64,000 nt of DNA from Microcystis wesenbergii NRERC-220. GTDB lineage: Bacteria; Cyanobacteriota; Cyanobacteriia; Cyanobacteriales; Microcystaceae. Position 1 is the first letter of the stretch. The number at the start of each line of letters is the position of its first letter. The translations under genes were made by a program, and so were the position numbers. The stretch lies in the NCBI RefSeq assembly GCF_032027425.1, contig NZ_JAVSJA010000001.1, positions 3,980,001 to 4,044,000 on the forward strand. Direction: 5' to 3'. The notes beneath the pieces are model-generated. The model did not search any database. It was not told the DNA's origin and was given only the letters and a program-made list of their open reading frames with translations. This document shows positions 27,662 to 37,019 of this stretch, piece by piece.

Positions 27662-27973
27662 TTATTTTAACGGTTCGGGAATACTATCGGAAGGAGCCTC
27701 AAACTGTCCGGTAATAACGTATTCTAGACGCAATTTTAGCCAAGTAATAAACTGTTGATTGAGAGAAACAATCGCCGCTGCCGGTTGGGGAGTTTTCTTT
27801 TTGATATCGGCAAAAGCGGGAGCATCTAAAAAAGCTGGATTGGCAATTAACCAAAAATCAATTTCTTGACCTTTTTCTTGATAATTCCTGATTCTTTCCT
27901 TCAAAACTTCCTTTTCGATCGCTTCTTCTTCTAAAAACTTTTGACTGGCTACCAAATAATAATAAGTTGTCAT
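27662..27973 (-). CDS. ycf54: Ycf54, Mg-protoporphyrin monomethylester cyclase auxiliary subunit
   Basis: 103 residues matching Ycf54 (DUF2488). It is needed with CycI/AcsF for the aerobic cyclase step that makes protochlorophyllide. Signature segments: TTYYYLVASQKFL, EIDFWLIANPAFLDAP, PQPAAAIVSLNQQFITWLKL and RLEYVITGQF. The second Met (27973) is probably the start; a Met codon directly upstream (27976) is equally usable. The Pro-rich tail is family-typical. It sits ahead of pdxJ only by chance; there is no operon signal. Confidence 0.92.
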   Translation of the reverse strand: MTTYYYLVASQKFLEEEAIEKEVLKERIRNYQEKGQEIDFWLIANPAFLDAPAFADIKKKTPQPAAAIVSLNQQFITWLKLRLEYVITGQFEAPSDSIPEPLK

Positions 27974-28040
27974 CATCTTTCCTTTAATTTTTCAGTGTAA
28001 TTGTTCGTTAGTCGGGAGATTAGCTGATAGCTGATGGCTT

Positions 28041-28799
28041 TTACAATTGTCCACGCATAGCCAATTTCATTTCCCTAACAGCCCGTTCCAACCCGACCAA
28101 AACCGCACGACTGATAATTGTGTGACCAATGTTCAATTCTTCCATATTGGGCAAACAGGCGACGGCATAAACATTCCAATAGGTCAAACCGTGGCCGGCA
28201 TTCACCCGCAAACCCAGAGAGGAAGCATATTCACAACCTTCTTTAAGAATTGTTAATGCTGCTTGACGATCGCTCTCCTGTTGTGCTTCGGCGTATTGAC
28301 CGGTATGGAGTTCAATAAATTTCGCCCCCGTATTAGCGGCCGCTTGAATTTGGGCAAAATCGGCATCAATAAACCAACTAACGGGGATATTAGCCCCTTG
28401 CAGGCGCTCTACAACCCGACAAAAACGGTCAAAATTGCCCAGCATATCGATCCCCCCTTCCGTGGTCACTTCCTGGCGCTTTTCGGGGACAAGGGTGACA
28501 TAATCGGGTTTAATATCGAGAGCAATGGCGATCATTTCCTCCGTCGGGGCCATTTCCAGATTCAGATGAGTCCGCACCGTTTGCCGGAGAATCCGCACAT
28601 CGCGATCTTGGATATGACGACGATCCTCGCGCAAGTGAACGGTAATGCCATCAGCGCCGCCGATTTCAGCCAAAACTGCCGCCGCCACGGGATCTGGTTC
28701 CACGGTACGGCGCGCTTGGCGAATTGTGGCCACATGGTCGATATTGACACCCAAAGTCAGCAAAGTTGAACCTCCTTGTTTGTTAGTCCAACTTTCCAT
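28041..28799 (-). CDS. pdxJ: Pyridoxine 5'-phosphate synthase
   Basis: PdxJ condenses 3-amino-2-oxopropyl phosphate with 1-deoxyxylulose 5-phosphate in DXP-dependent vitamin B6 synthesis. The TIM-barrel signature begins [18 protein letters not shown] and continues [41 protein letters not shown] and GHGLTYWNV. At 252 residues the length is slightly long because of ~13 extra residues ([13 protein letters not shown]) before the usual start. It lies 23 bases downstream of ebfC on the same strand, so co-transcription is likely. Confidence 0.96.
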   Translation of the reverse strand: MESWTNKQGGSTLLTLGVNIDHVATIRQARRTVEPDPVAAAVLAEIGGADGITVHLREDRRHIQDRDVRILRQTVRTHLNLEMAPTEEMIAIALDIKPDYVTLVPEKRQEVTTEGGIDMLGNFDRFCRVVERLQGANIPVSWFIDADFAQIQAAANTGAKFIELHTGQYAEAQQESDRQAALTILKEGCEYASSLGLRVNAGHGLTYWNVYAVACLPNMEELNIGHTIISRAVLVGLERAVREMKLAMRGQL

Positions 28800-28822
28800 C
28801 TTACCATTGCGGTCAAAAGCGA

Positions 28823-29167
28823 TTACATATTGGAGATATTTAAACCCATGGTCAGTTCTTCCATTTTGCTGCGCATGGTTTCCGTGGAGGCATCATAGGC
28901 GGCTTTCATGGCTTCTAGAATAGACCCAGCCACAATCTCCAGATCTTGGGAGAGGAGAGAAGGGTCGATTTCAATACCCCGGGGTTCTTGGTTGCCACTG
29001 AGATAGACTGTCACCAAGCCATTTTCACTCTGGCCAGGAACTTCCATAGTTTCCAGTTCTTCTTGCAGAACTTTCGCCCCTTGTTGCACCTGTTGCGCTT
29101 TTTGGAAAGCTTCTTGTAGTTCTTTAATCTTACCGAGACCGAATCCGAATCCTTGTCCTTGTGCCAT
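28823..29167 (-). CDS. ebfC: YbaB/EbfC-family nucleoid-associated protein
   Basis: A 114-residue DNA-binding dimer subunit. [55 protein letters not shown] and the C-terminal helix [14 protein letters not shown] match the family. It shapes the nucleoid or affects transcription. It is the first gene of a probable ebfC-pdxJ unit. Confidence 0.93.
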   Translation of the reverse strand: MAQGQGFGFGLGKIKELQEAFQKAQQVQQGAKVLQEELETMEVPGQSENGLVTVYLSGNQEPRGIEIDPSLLSQDLEIVAGSILEAMKAAYDASTETMRSKMEELTMGLNISNM

Positions 29168-29431
29168 AATGTTTTTTTTTGTTTAAGGGGTCACTCAAGG
29201 TTTTTATTGTACTGCTTAAGGTGAACCGGGGTCAACTTTCGGCTATTTGAGGGCAAACAGTGATTCATGACAACGATGACTTTCTGACTGGGTTAAGGTT
29301 TGAGGGAACTTGTTCTCTCTTCATCCGTCACGGGATGGTCAGAAAGAGAAATCCGAAAAATTATCCTAACCACTCAGTCGATTACCCCACGCCATAATAC
29401 AATTGTTGCTTTGACGAGGAGAATAGCAATT

Positions 29432-30628
29432 TTGAACGCCAAAAAAACGGGAATTTTCTTGACAATTGCCCTAAGTTGTGCTTTAGCGGGGAAAGCGGCG
29501 ATCGCTAATACTTCCCCTTTGGAGGGGACTCGATGGAAACTAAGGGGGTGGACAGCCGGAAGTTTGGTGAAAGAAACGGAAATTACTGCCGCTTTCCAGA
29601 AAAATATCCTCAGTGGTTCGGCCGGATGCAACCAGTATAATACCGGCTATCAAGTCAATGATGGCACGCTCCAGATCAACCAAGCGATCGCTACTACCAA
29701 AAAAGCTTGTCCGGAACCGCAGATGAAACAAGAAAATCAATATCTGGCCGCCTTGCAAGGAGTGGAACAATTCCAAGTGACAGCTAAAGGCGATTTACAA
29801 TTATTTTATCGTACTCCCGAAGGTTTAGGAATACTCACTTTTACCCCCGCACCGACCACCACGCGCACGGAAAGGACAATTTATATCAATTCTAGGAAAC
29901 AACCCTGTAGCCAAGGCCCAACCAAAGACTGTTTACAGATGCGAGAAAAACCAGAGGAAAACTGGAGATTGTTCGCCAATAGTATCGAGGGATTTGATTA
30001 TAAACCAGGATTTTTCTATCAAATTAAAGTTAGCATTGAAACCGTCTCCAATCCAGCTAATAATCAAAATTCGGAAACATGGAAGCTATTAGAAGTTATT
30101 AGCCAAACCCCAGAAAAAGATACTCCGCGAGCTTGGTTTGATCGACCGTTAACTAATTGGAATAAAGCCAAGGCACCTATCCCCAAATCTCCCGTTAAAA
30201 CCGTGATTGATAACCAGTGTCGTGAACAGGTTCGTCCGGCAATTACTGCCAATGATCAAGCGCTTAATAAAGCAGGATGGTTACTGTACGGGGCCGTGCA
30301 AACCTATGGGAAAACTAGCGTTATTTCGGCCATGAGTGGAGTGGATGGAATGTGCCGACCGATGGGTTATCAAGACTTTGTTTTTGTCGATGGTAAATTC
30401 GCTGGCACTCTTTCCCCGCGACCGATGGATTCCCGCACTGATGGAGCATCTCAGAGAATTGTTTTACAAAATAGCGATCGAATTATTGTGGTTTTTAATC
30501 GCTATAAAGACACGGATCCTCTCTGTTGTCCTTCCCAATTAAGTCGCGTTATTTATCAAATCGAAACAGTCAGCGGAGTGCCAGTTGTTGTTCCCAAAGA
30601 AGCGGAAACGGAAGCTGTGAGAAATTAG
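29432..30628 (+). CDS. Secreted META/DUF4377-domain protein
   Basis: About 398 residues from a TTG at 29432, supported by GAGGAG at 29416-29421; the protein then begins with a signal peptide (KKTGIFLTIALSCALAGKAA). A META (HslJ-like) domain follows: LEGTRWKLRGWTAGS, GSAGCNQYNTGYQVNDGTL and LTFTPA. A DUF4377-like domain (INSRKQPCSQGPTKDCLQMR) comes next, then an unrecognised C-terminal domain with CRPMGYQDFVFVDGKFAGTL. META domains occur in heat-stress and motility proteins; the role here is unknown. An upstream frame start at 29300 would put 44 hydrophilic residues ahead of the signal peptide, which is unlikely. Confidence 0.75.
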   Translation: MNAKKTGIFLTIALSCALAGKAAIANTSPLEGTRWKLRGWTAGSLVKETEITAAFQKNILSGSAGCNQYNTGYQVNDGTLQINQAIATTKKACPEPQMKQENQYLAALQGVEQFQVTAKGDLQLFYRTPEGLGILTFTPAPTTTRTERTIYINSRKQPCSQGPTKDCLQMREKPEENWRLFANSIEGFDYKPGFFYQIKVSIETVSNPANNQNSETWKLLEVISQTPEKDTPRAWFDRPLTNWNKAKAPIPKSPVKTVIDNQCREQVRPAITANDQALNKAGWLLYGAVQTYGKTSVISAMSGVDGMCRPMGYQDFVFVDGKFAGTLSPRPMDSRTDGASQRIVLQNSDRIIVVFNRYKDTDPLCCPSQLSRVIYQIETVSGVPVVVPKEAETEAVRN

Positions 30629-30817
30629 GGATAATATCATGTTGGGTTTAACAACCCCAGTACAAACTTCCCCTTTGTCTAGGTGGCAAGTTGGTTTTAT
30701 TAGGCGCATTTACCTCAACATGAATATAACCTAAAATCCTGATGGGGTATTAGTAGGTCAGCCCTATTATTTCCCGAAGGTAATGACAAAATTACCCTAA
30801 ACTAACTGAAGTCCAGA

Positions 30818-31843
30818 TTAAGATTGAGATGGACTAATAGTGAGCATTTGACCAATCCTTCTGGAAAGCAGATGAGATGGTTTTTCCACAGCAAAATAAA
30901 AGGCAATGCTCAGAAGGAGTACAAAGTTAAATTTCAGAAACCAATCGACCATATAACCAAAACTAGGTAATTGCATGGACTTGAATAGATAAAAAGCCAG
31001 AGGATGAATAAGAAAAAGAGAATAACTCCATAGTCCAGCCCATTCTAAAAAAGCTAGAGGTTTATTCTCTTGTTTATTGTAATAACTGACTTCACGCAAT
31101 AGCCAAAAGAAAACGTATATAGCGAAGAAATTTAGTGTCAGATGATTACCAATAATCCTTTGAAAAGCCAAATTACGGGTAATAGAACCTAGAATAATCG
31201 CTCCTATTCTCCAAGTCCAAATACTAGAAGAAGTCGGGTTAGGCAGTGGATTTTTCAAAGATTCCGCCAGCAAAATGCCCAAGAGCCAACAGGGTAATCC
31301 AAGAATCCAGTCCCCTCGGTAGCCCCAGGCTGGATAATTTATATTATTGATAGGAACTGTGAAGGCAAAGAAAATACCGATGATAAAGGTTATATAAAAT
31401 AAATTAATCCATTTAACCCGTTGCCCAATAATAACCAAAAGAGGGTACAAGGAATAGTAGATCAATTCAGCCACTAGAGACCATCCAGGAATGCCTGAAA
31501 GAAGCCTCGGACTATCCCAAGGAATATATCCTACTGCTCGAATAATTAAAATTGCCGCAGCCATAGGTAGCAGAATTCTTAGATAACGTCTCACAAAAAA
31601 TTCACCCAAGTTAAATTTTTTGTGGCAGGAATATGGATAATGTACGCAAAACCCAGAAATAACGAAAAATACAATAACAGCAGCCGGACCGCTAAAAGAG
31701 CCTCCGTATATTCCATTCAAAGCCCAAGGAAAAAACGAAGATTCATCATGGCCAGCAGTAATTGGTGGTACAGCACCATGGCCTATCATTACCCAGAGGG
31801 CAGCCATAGCTCTTAGTGAATCTAAACCGACAATCCGCTTCAT
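30818..31843 (-). CDS. Acyltransferase-3 family membrane protein (OafA/YrhL-like)
   Basis: About 341 residues with ~10 transmembrane helices. The start MKRIVGLDSLRAMAALWVMI and the catalytic-type histidine in MIGHGAVPP match family 3 acyltransferases, as does VIFFVISGFCVHYPY. These transfer acyl groups to sugars, often O-antigen, exopolysaccharide or lipids. The start at 31843 is preferred over 31858 because family members begin at this Met. No glycan genes are nearby. Confidence 0.88.
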   Translation of the reverse strand: MKRIVGLDSLRAMAALWVMIGHGAVPPITAGHDESSFFPWALNGIYGGSFSGPAAVIVFFVISGFCVHYPYSCHKKFNLGEFFVRRYLRILLPMAAAILIIRAVGYIPWDSPRLLSGIPGWSLVAELIYYSLYPLLVIIGQRVKWINLFYITFIIGIFFAFTVPINNINYPAWGYRGDWILGLPCWLLGILLAESLKNPLPNPTSSSIWTWRIGAIILGSITRNLAFQRIIGNHLTLNFFAIYVFFWLLREVSYYNKQENKPLAFLEWAGLWSYSLFLIHPLAFYLFKSMQLPSFGYMVDWFLKFNFVLLLSIAFYFAVEKPSHLLSRRIGQMLTISPSQS

Positions 31844-31858
31844 GGAAAAATAACCCAC

Positions 31859-32338
31859 AGTCTTTGGGTTAAGATTATATCCACAGTTCCTAAATTAGTC
31901 AACTCTTAAATGCTCGATTCTTTCCCAAAAATCTAGTATGTATTAAGCCAGAATGATCATCTTGTCAAAATACGCCACGGCTATCTGAAACTGCGTACAC
32001 AGGCCGTCCAGTCGCGTCCCCCCCCAACGGGCTAGGGTTTGGGGTATCTACCCCCAAAAGTTGGGATTGAGTGAAAAAATTAGAAATATCCCCCGATTCT
32101 AAGCTGTACTGAATTTAAACTGCTTATTGGAAATTTTAGTACAAATGCTCAAACTTCCTCTCCCTGCTCCCAACTCCGGCACTCTGGTGCATTCTTAACG
32201 AGCAATTTAGATAGTCAACAGCTTAGAATATAGTTGCTATCGGGAAATCTCAACTTATAGATTTGAAAATATGATATGCCCTCTCAAGTTAATGGGTTTC
32301 TAGCATTCAAAAGCTGACAGCTAACTGCTGACTAATAA
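31859..32338. other. Long intergenic region, no gene seen
   Basis: About 480 bases before the MITE at 32339. It contains an eight-C run near 32021 and a region of CCCC/GGGG patches (32020-32075) but no open frame with coding character, and I cannot assign it. Confidence 0.4.
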
Positions 32339-32557
32339 TTAGGTGTTGCTGAATAAATCTAAAAACCTTGTTGGGTAATAATTTTAGACTTTTTGTCAAT
32401 CAAAAAGTGCCAGCCATTGGAGGGATCGGGGGGAAAATTTAGGGACTTTTTCCCTGAAAATTAGGGAATTTACCAGATGAAAATGGGTACAACCCTACAC
32501 CCTACACCCCACACCCCACACCCTGCCCCCACTAGAAACTTTTTCAGCAAACCCTAA
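32339..32557. mobile_element. MITE, TTAGGGTTTGCTGAA-end family (long copy)
   Basis: Left end TTAGGTGTTGCTGAATAAAT, right end the inverse TTTTTCAGCAAACCCTAA. The interior has repeated CCCTACACCC/CCCCACACCC units. A 66-bp short copy is at 39175-39240 and a single end at 59387. Confidence 0.75.
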
Positions 32558-32561
32558 TTAC

Positions 32562-33383
32562 TCAGACACTGATACTAGATAAGTAGTTATAGAATTCTAA
32601 TAACTCCTCATTAGTTAGCAGTAAACGGGACTTTTTGCCATAGGTAGAAATCAGGTATTCCCGACCTTTTTCCGTGGTCCAAGCTAATCGTTTCATCTGC
32701 ACATCAATTTTAGTTTTAAGAACTGAATAATCGATTTCTTCGGGAATAACAGCAACTGGTTCCGGTTCTGGGGGTTCTTCTTCAGTTAAACTAGCTTCTT
32801 CTGGCAATTCTGTTAATAAGGAGTAATTATCGGTTTCCATTTCTAATAATAAAGGCTCTGGTTCTGGTAAAGGAATATCCTCAACTTGGGGTAATTCCGG
32901 TTCAATTTTAGCCGGGGGAATATCCTTAACTTGAGGTAATTCCGGTTCAATTTTAGCCGGGGGAATATCCTTAACTTGAGGTAATTCCGGTTCAATTTTA
33001 GCTGGGGGAATATCCTTAACTTGAGGTAATTCCGGTTCAATTTTGGCTTCAGGACGAGGTATTTCGGTGACTTTAGCCGTTTTGGTCGATTTTTTGGCAC
33101 TAGGGACGGGTTTAGGTAAATCTTCCGGTAGAGAAATATTATTGGGGCTGATTTTTTCCACAGGCTGGAGATCGGGGGTGCTTTCAGCCTCTAAAAGCAG
33201 TAAAGCTCGTTCTCTGGCTCTATCTTCGGCTATTTCCACCGTATCTGCCGCAGCTAAACCTGTAACGACCGTTTTTCCCTCAATTTTCACGATCGCTTTC
33301 ACAATATACTTGCCGTGATCGATTTGAACTAACTCGCTAATCAGGGCAACTTGGGGGTAACGTTGGCGTAACTTTTGCAACAT
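32562..33383 (-). CDS. Cyanobacterial protein with repeat linker, function unknown
   Basis: About 273 residues. The N-terminal ~65 residues (MLQKLRQRYPQVALISELVQ then GKYIVKAIVKIEGKTVVTGL and RARERALLLLEA) form an alpha/beta domain resembling Rad52/dsRBD-like annealing folds in layout, conserved in cyanobacteria. A linker of three to four 15-residue units (KIEPELPQVKDIPPA) follows. The C-terminal ~50 residues (KRLAWTTEKGREYLISTYGK then LLTNEELLEFYNYL) form a compact helical domain similar to tails on DNA-recombination proteins. I do not assign a function. The start at 33383 is chosen because family homology begins there; a frame start at 33452 adds 23 odd residues. Confidence 0.65.
   Translation of the reverse strand: MLQKLRQRYPQVALISELVQIDHGKYIVKAIVKIEGKTVVTGLAAADTVEIAEDRARERALLLLEAESTPDLQPVEKISPNNISLPEDLPKPVPSAKKSTKTAKVTEIPRPEAKIEPELPQVKDIPPAKIEPELPQVKDIPPAKIEPELPQVKDIPPAKIEPELPQVEDIPLPEPEPLLLEMETDNYSLLTELPEEASLTEEEPPEPEPVAVIPEEIDYSVLKTKIDVQMKRLAWTTEKGREYLISTYGKKSRLLLTNEELLEFYNYLSSISV
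32883..33056 (-). repeat. 45-bp tandem repeats inside the gene
   Basis: Units at 32883-32927, 32928-32972, 32973-33017 and a partial at 33018-33056. Units two and three differ by one base (GCCGGG/GCTGGG). Each encodes 15 residues, so changes in copy number stay in frame. Confidence 0.88.
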
Positions 33384-33452
33384 GGTGACTTTTTCGAGTT
33401 CTTTTGTACTTATATGAGAATACTCTATCGTAATTATGGAAAAATGTAGCAA

Positions 33453-33804
33453 GTTCTTGCTAAGATTAAAGGTTAGATAAAATTTTCAGTCCTAGGATTA
33501 GCCTTCCCCACAGTAAGAAGATTCTACTAGGCTGAAGCTTCTGCCAGCAAGACTAGCGATCGCCGAAAAGTTTGTCGGTGTTCGCTATGGGCTTATACTA
33601 ACGAAGGCTTCGATAATTCTCAGGGTAGGTTCGGGTGTTCGATGCTTGGTCAGTTTACCTTCACTGTCACCACCAGCGATCGCAATTACCCCGACAGAGA
33701 TAATCTCTCGAGTCAATAGTTTAAATCAATCTTCCCATTATTAAGTATTTAAACTTAATTATTCACGATTCCGTCAGTGTCTTGTAAGTAAGGATTATTG
33801 TCAG
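33453..33804. other. Long leader region upstream of the RNase II/R-family gene
   Basis: 352 bases between divergent genes. It carries two HIP1 octamers (near 33556 and 33674) and GC-rich segments (33530-33700) that look structured, but no ORF. An RNA leader or small RNA is possible; I cannot name it. Confidence 0.35.
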
Positions 33805-36057
33805 ATGGACTTCTCGATCGCCACACTCCTCTCTCATCTTAGTGATGATAAATTAGCTACGGGTAAACTTCTCGAAAAAAAACTAGGCTGCGAAGACGAT
33901 CCCGAAAGCTGCGAAAAATTGCAAGTGATTCTCGATGCTTTGGAACGTCTGGGAATGGTTGTCAAAGAACGCGGGCGCTATCGTCGTGTGATCGAGGAAA
34001 ATGTCGTAGAAGCAAAGCTGCGCTGTTCCAGTAAAGAATTTTGCTTTGCTATCCAAGATATCGAAGATGCTGATGACATCTACGTCTCGAAAAATCATTT
34101 AAGTAACGCTTGGAATGGCGATCGGGTTTTAGTCAAAATCATCCGCGAGGGGACCCGTCGTCGTTCCCCAGAAGGAGAGGTGAGATTAATTCTGGAACGG
34201 GCTAATCCTTCGCTTCTAGCGCAAGTAAAACAGGAAAATGAGCAGTTTGTGGCGGTTCCCCTGGATGATCGCCTGAAATTTACCCTTAATCTCCTCGAAA
34301 ATGGTCAAAACCTCCAAGAAAACATCGATCACCTCGTTCATGTTTCCGTCCTCCGTTATCCCCTAGGGGAAATGCCTCCCATCGGTAAAGTTACTCGTGT
34401 TCTCGGTTCCACGGCCGAGGCCGCTGCCGACACGGATATCGTCTCTTGTAAACACGATCTACCCCATAATTTTCCGCCAGAAGCCCTCGAAATTGCCGAT
34501 AATTTAGCGGATTTCTTCGATAGTGGCGAAAAAGAACAACTGCGAGATTTAACCCAATTTTTCACCTTTACTATCGAAGACGACACATCCCTGGATTATC
34601 CTCCGATCATTGAAAATGCCTTTTCTTTAGAGAAAATCAACCAAAATCGCTGGCGAGTCGCCATTCATATCAGCGATGTAGCCCGTTACATTGAACGGGG
34701 CGGATTATTGGATAAAGTTGCCAAAAAACGGGGAAATGCCGTCTATTTAGGCGAAAAAGTGTTGCCATTAGTCCCGGCTGCCGTTATCAGTCGTTGTTCC
34801 CTGTCACCGCAAGAACAGCGCCCCGCTATTTCTATCCTCGTCACCCTCGATGACAAGGGCGATCTATTGGAGTACGAAATCACCCGCAGCCTCATCCAAG
34901 TGGATCAACATTTTACCTATCAACAGGTGCGCGATCTGCTCAGTGAAGAAGATAGCGCAGCTGCCCCCACCGATACGGTTGAAACCCTGAAAGATTTATT
35001 TTTCAGCGTTTGCCCCACCCTAAAATCCCAACGTCTGCAGCGGGGTAGTTTTGATATTCAATTAGACAAAATCTCCCCCTACAAAGACGAAGGACGGGGG
35101 GGGACTGTTCTCGCTTCTAATAATTTACCGGCCCGCTCTTTACTGACAGAAGTGGCAATTTTAGCCGGCAAAGTTGTCGCCGAACATTTACAGGCCTTAA
35201 AATTGCCCTGTATCTACTGCGGACAATCGGAACCGGATTGGGATGAATTAGAGGATTTACTCAAATTAGCCAATAATTTGGGGGCAGAATTAAATTTAAC
35301 TGCCGAGGAGGAGATTAAACCCAATGACTATCAAAATCTTACCCGCACTTTTTCCGCTTCCTCATCGGTGAAAGTCCTCAATTATCTCCTGCAAGAAACT
35401 CTCAAATTAGTTAGATATAGCAGCCATCCTCTACCCCATTTTGGTTTGGCCTATCCTGGCAATTATACCCACTGTCTCTCACCCCTGCAAAGATATGCCG
35501 ATCTTTGGGTACAACGGGTGTTAAAAATCCTATTAACAGAGGGGAAAGATCGCCGCAGCAAAATCGTCAAAGTCGGGGTTAATTTGGGCAGTAATAGCTG
35601 TCATGGACAGATTCATTGGAATATTCTACCAAGCCAAATTCAGGAGGAGTTAGAAGAAGAAAGCCACCTAATTGTTTCCCATCTCAATGATCGCTCAAAA
35701 ATTGCTGAAGATGCGGAAAAAGACCTAGAAGGATTGAAAAAAGCCGAGAAAATGAAAGAAAGAATGGGCCAAGTTTTTCGCGGCTTAATTACCGGTGTAC
35801 AATCCTATGGTTTCTTCGTGGAAATTTCCGATTTATTAGTGGAGGGGTTGGTCCATGTTTCTTCTCTCAAGGATGATTGGTACGAATATCGCGCCCGTCA
35901 TAGCTGTTTGGTAGGACGGAAAAATCGCGTTGCCTATCGTCTCGGTGATGAGGTAGAAGTGGAAGTAAAAGATGTAGACTATTATCGTCAGCAAATTGAT
36001 CTAGTTACGGTTAGCGGTGGCAGTTCAGCAAGTTATGACGACTTAGAAGAAGATTAA
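33805..36057 (+). CDS. RNase II/R-family (RNB) protein with S1 domain, atypical active site
   Basis: 750 residues: N-terminal winged-helix and cold-shock-like OB regions (KERGRYRRV, CSSKEFCFAIQDIEDADDIY), an RNB domain (~250-590) and a C-terminal S1 domain (GQVFRGLITGVQSYGFFVEI). Conserved RNB segments include VAIHISDVARYIERGG, GNAVYLGEKVLPLVPA and CGQSEP. The metal-binding cluster, normally DxxxxxDxDDA, here reads DYPPIIENAFS (near residues 264-274), replacing the last two aspartates by Glu-Asn. Family members of this cyanobacterial branch (Zam-like) may share this. It may thus be an RNA-binding rather than fully active exonuclease. It overlaps nothing; DUF3153 begins 2 bases after its stop. 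Confidence 0.85.
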   Translation: MDFSIATLLSHLSDDKLATGKLLEKKLGCEDDPESCEKLQVILDALERLGMVVKERGRYRRVIEENVVEAKLRCSSKEFCFAIQDIEDADDIYVSKNHLSNAWNGDRVLVKIIREGTRRRSPEGEVRLILERANPSLLAQVKQENEQFVAVPLDDRLKFTLNLLENGQNLQENIDHLVHVSVLRYPLGEMPPIGKVTRVLGSTAEAAADTDIVSCKHDLPHNFPPEALEIADNLADFFDSGEKEQLRDLTQFFTFTIEDDTSLDYPPIIENAFSLEKINQNRWRVAIHISDVARYIERGGLLDKVAKKRGNAVYLGEKVLPLVPAAVISRCSLSPQEQRPAISILVTLDDKGDLLEYEITRSLIQVDQHFTYQQVRDLLSEEDSAAAPTDTVETLKDLFFSVCPTLKSQRLQRGSFDIQLDKISPYKDEGRGGTVLASNNLPARSLLTEVAILAGKVVAEHLQALKLPCIYCGQSEPDWDELEDLLKLANNLGAELNLTAEEEIKPNDYQNLTRTFSASSSVKVLNYLLQETLKLVRYSSHPLPHFGLAYPGNYTHCLSPLQRYADLWVQRVLKILLTEGKDRRSKIVKVGVNLGSNSCHGQIHWNILPSQIQEELEEESHLIVSHLNDRSKIAEDAEKDLEGLKKAEKMKERMGQVFRGLITGVQSYGFFVEISDLLVEGLVHVSSLKDDWYEYRARHSCLVGRKNRVAYRLGDEVEVEVKDVDYYRQQIDLVTVSGGSSASYDDLEED

Positions 36058-36059
36058 TT

Positions 36060-36842
36060 ATGAATCAACCAACCACCGAAAAAATCGGGAAAACCCGCTT
36101 TATTCTGCCCTTTTTATGCGGTATTTTTCTCTTTTTAACTGGCTGTGTCCGTTATGATGTGGGCATTAATTTTCCCCACCAACACCACGGGGAAATTATT
36201 CAACATATCACCCTCGGACAACGCTTAACCAGTCTCAGTCAAACCGAAGCCACTAAATGGTTAAATAGTATCGAACAGAGGGCAAAATTACTTAAGGGGA
36301 AAACCGCTCAGATTTCCGAACGAGAAATAATCGTGACTATTCCCTTTAGTAATAGTCAGGAATTAGAGGAAAAATTCAATCAATTTTTTGATCCTAGTTC
36401 TTCCTTTAAAATCAAAAATTCTGCTAATACCGATGATAGCAAGTTACTGCAACTAGATTCAAAACTGGCAGTTACAGAACAAGATTGGTTCTTTTTGAGC
36501 CAGAAAAACTTAAAATTAACTGTTGATTTGCGAGCCTTGGGTGTACTTTCCGAACAGGGAAATATTATCGTTAGCCCCGGTTCTTTAGTCGATATCGACT
36601 TCGCTTTAAAGACTCCCTTTCCTGGTCAAAATATTGAAGATGACTCAGGATTAAATCCCCCGTTAGAACAAGTTGATAATCAGTTAATTTGGCATTTAAA
36701 ACCAGGAGAAATTAACACCATTGCGGCGGCTTTTTGGGTTCCTAACTATTTAGGTATCGGCACAATAGTTATTGTTTTAATAACAGGTTTTGCCTATTAC
36801 TTGAAATATAAACGCTTGCCCGGTGTATCCCCATCGACTTAA
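36060..36842 (+). CDS. DUF3153 lipoprotein
   Basis: A 260-residue cyanobacterial DUF3153 protein. The signal peptide FILPFLCGIFLFLTGC ends in a lipobox cysteine. The body starts VRYDVGINFPHQHHGEIIQH, and a C-terminal transmembrane helix (YLGIGTIVIVLITGFAYYL) is followed by a short basic tail. It is likely periplasm- or lumen-facing. It follows the RNase-like gene by 2 bases, so they share a transcript. Function is unknown. Confidence 0.82.
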   Translation: MNQPTTEKIGKTRFILPFLCGIFLFLTGCVRYDVGINFPHQHHGEIIQHITLGQRLTSLSQTEATKWLNSIEQRAKLLKGKTAQISEREIIVTIPFSNSQELEEKFNQFFDPSSSFKIKNSANTDDSKLLQLDSKLAVTEQDWFFLSQKNLKLTVDLRALGVLSEQGNIIVSPGSLVDIDFALKTPFPGQNIEDDSGLNPPLEQVDNQLIWHLKPGEINTIAAAFWVPNYLGIGTIVIVLITGFAYYLKYKRLPGVSPST

Positions 36843-37019
36843 ATTGAGAGGACAACTATTGACCGGGATTTAATGATCAATGAGGGGAAAATTAGCCAAC
36901 TCTAAAACTGATCTAAAAATTGGCCCGCAATAGGGAAAATCTTGGCTAGGATCAAATCATAGTCACAATTGAGACTAGACGGATTTCCCTTTTTTACTTT
37001 ATTACTGGCAATTACAGTT

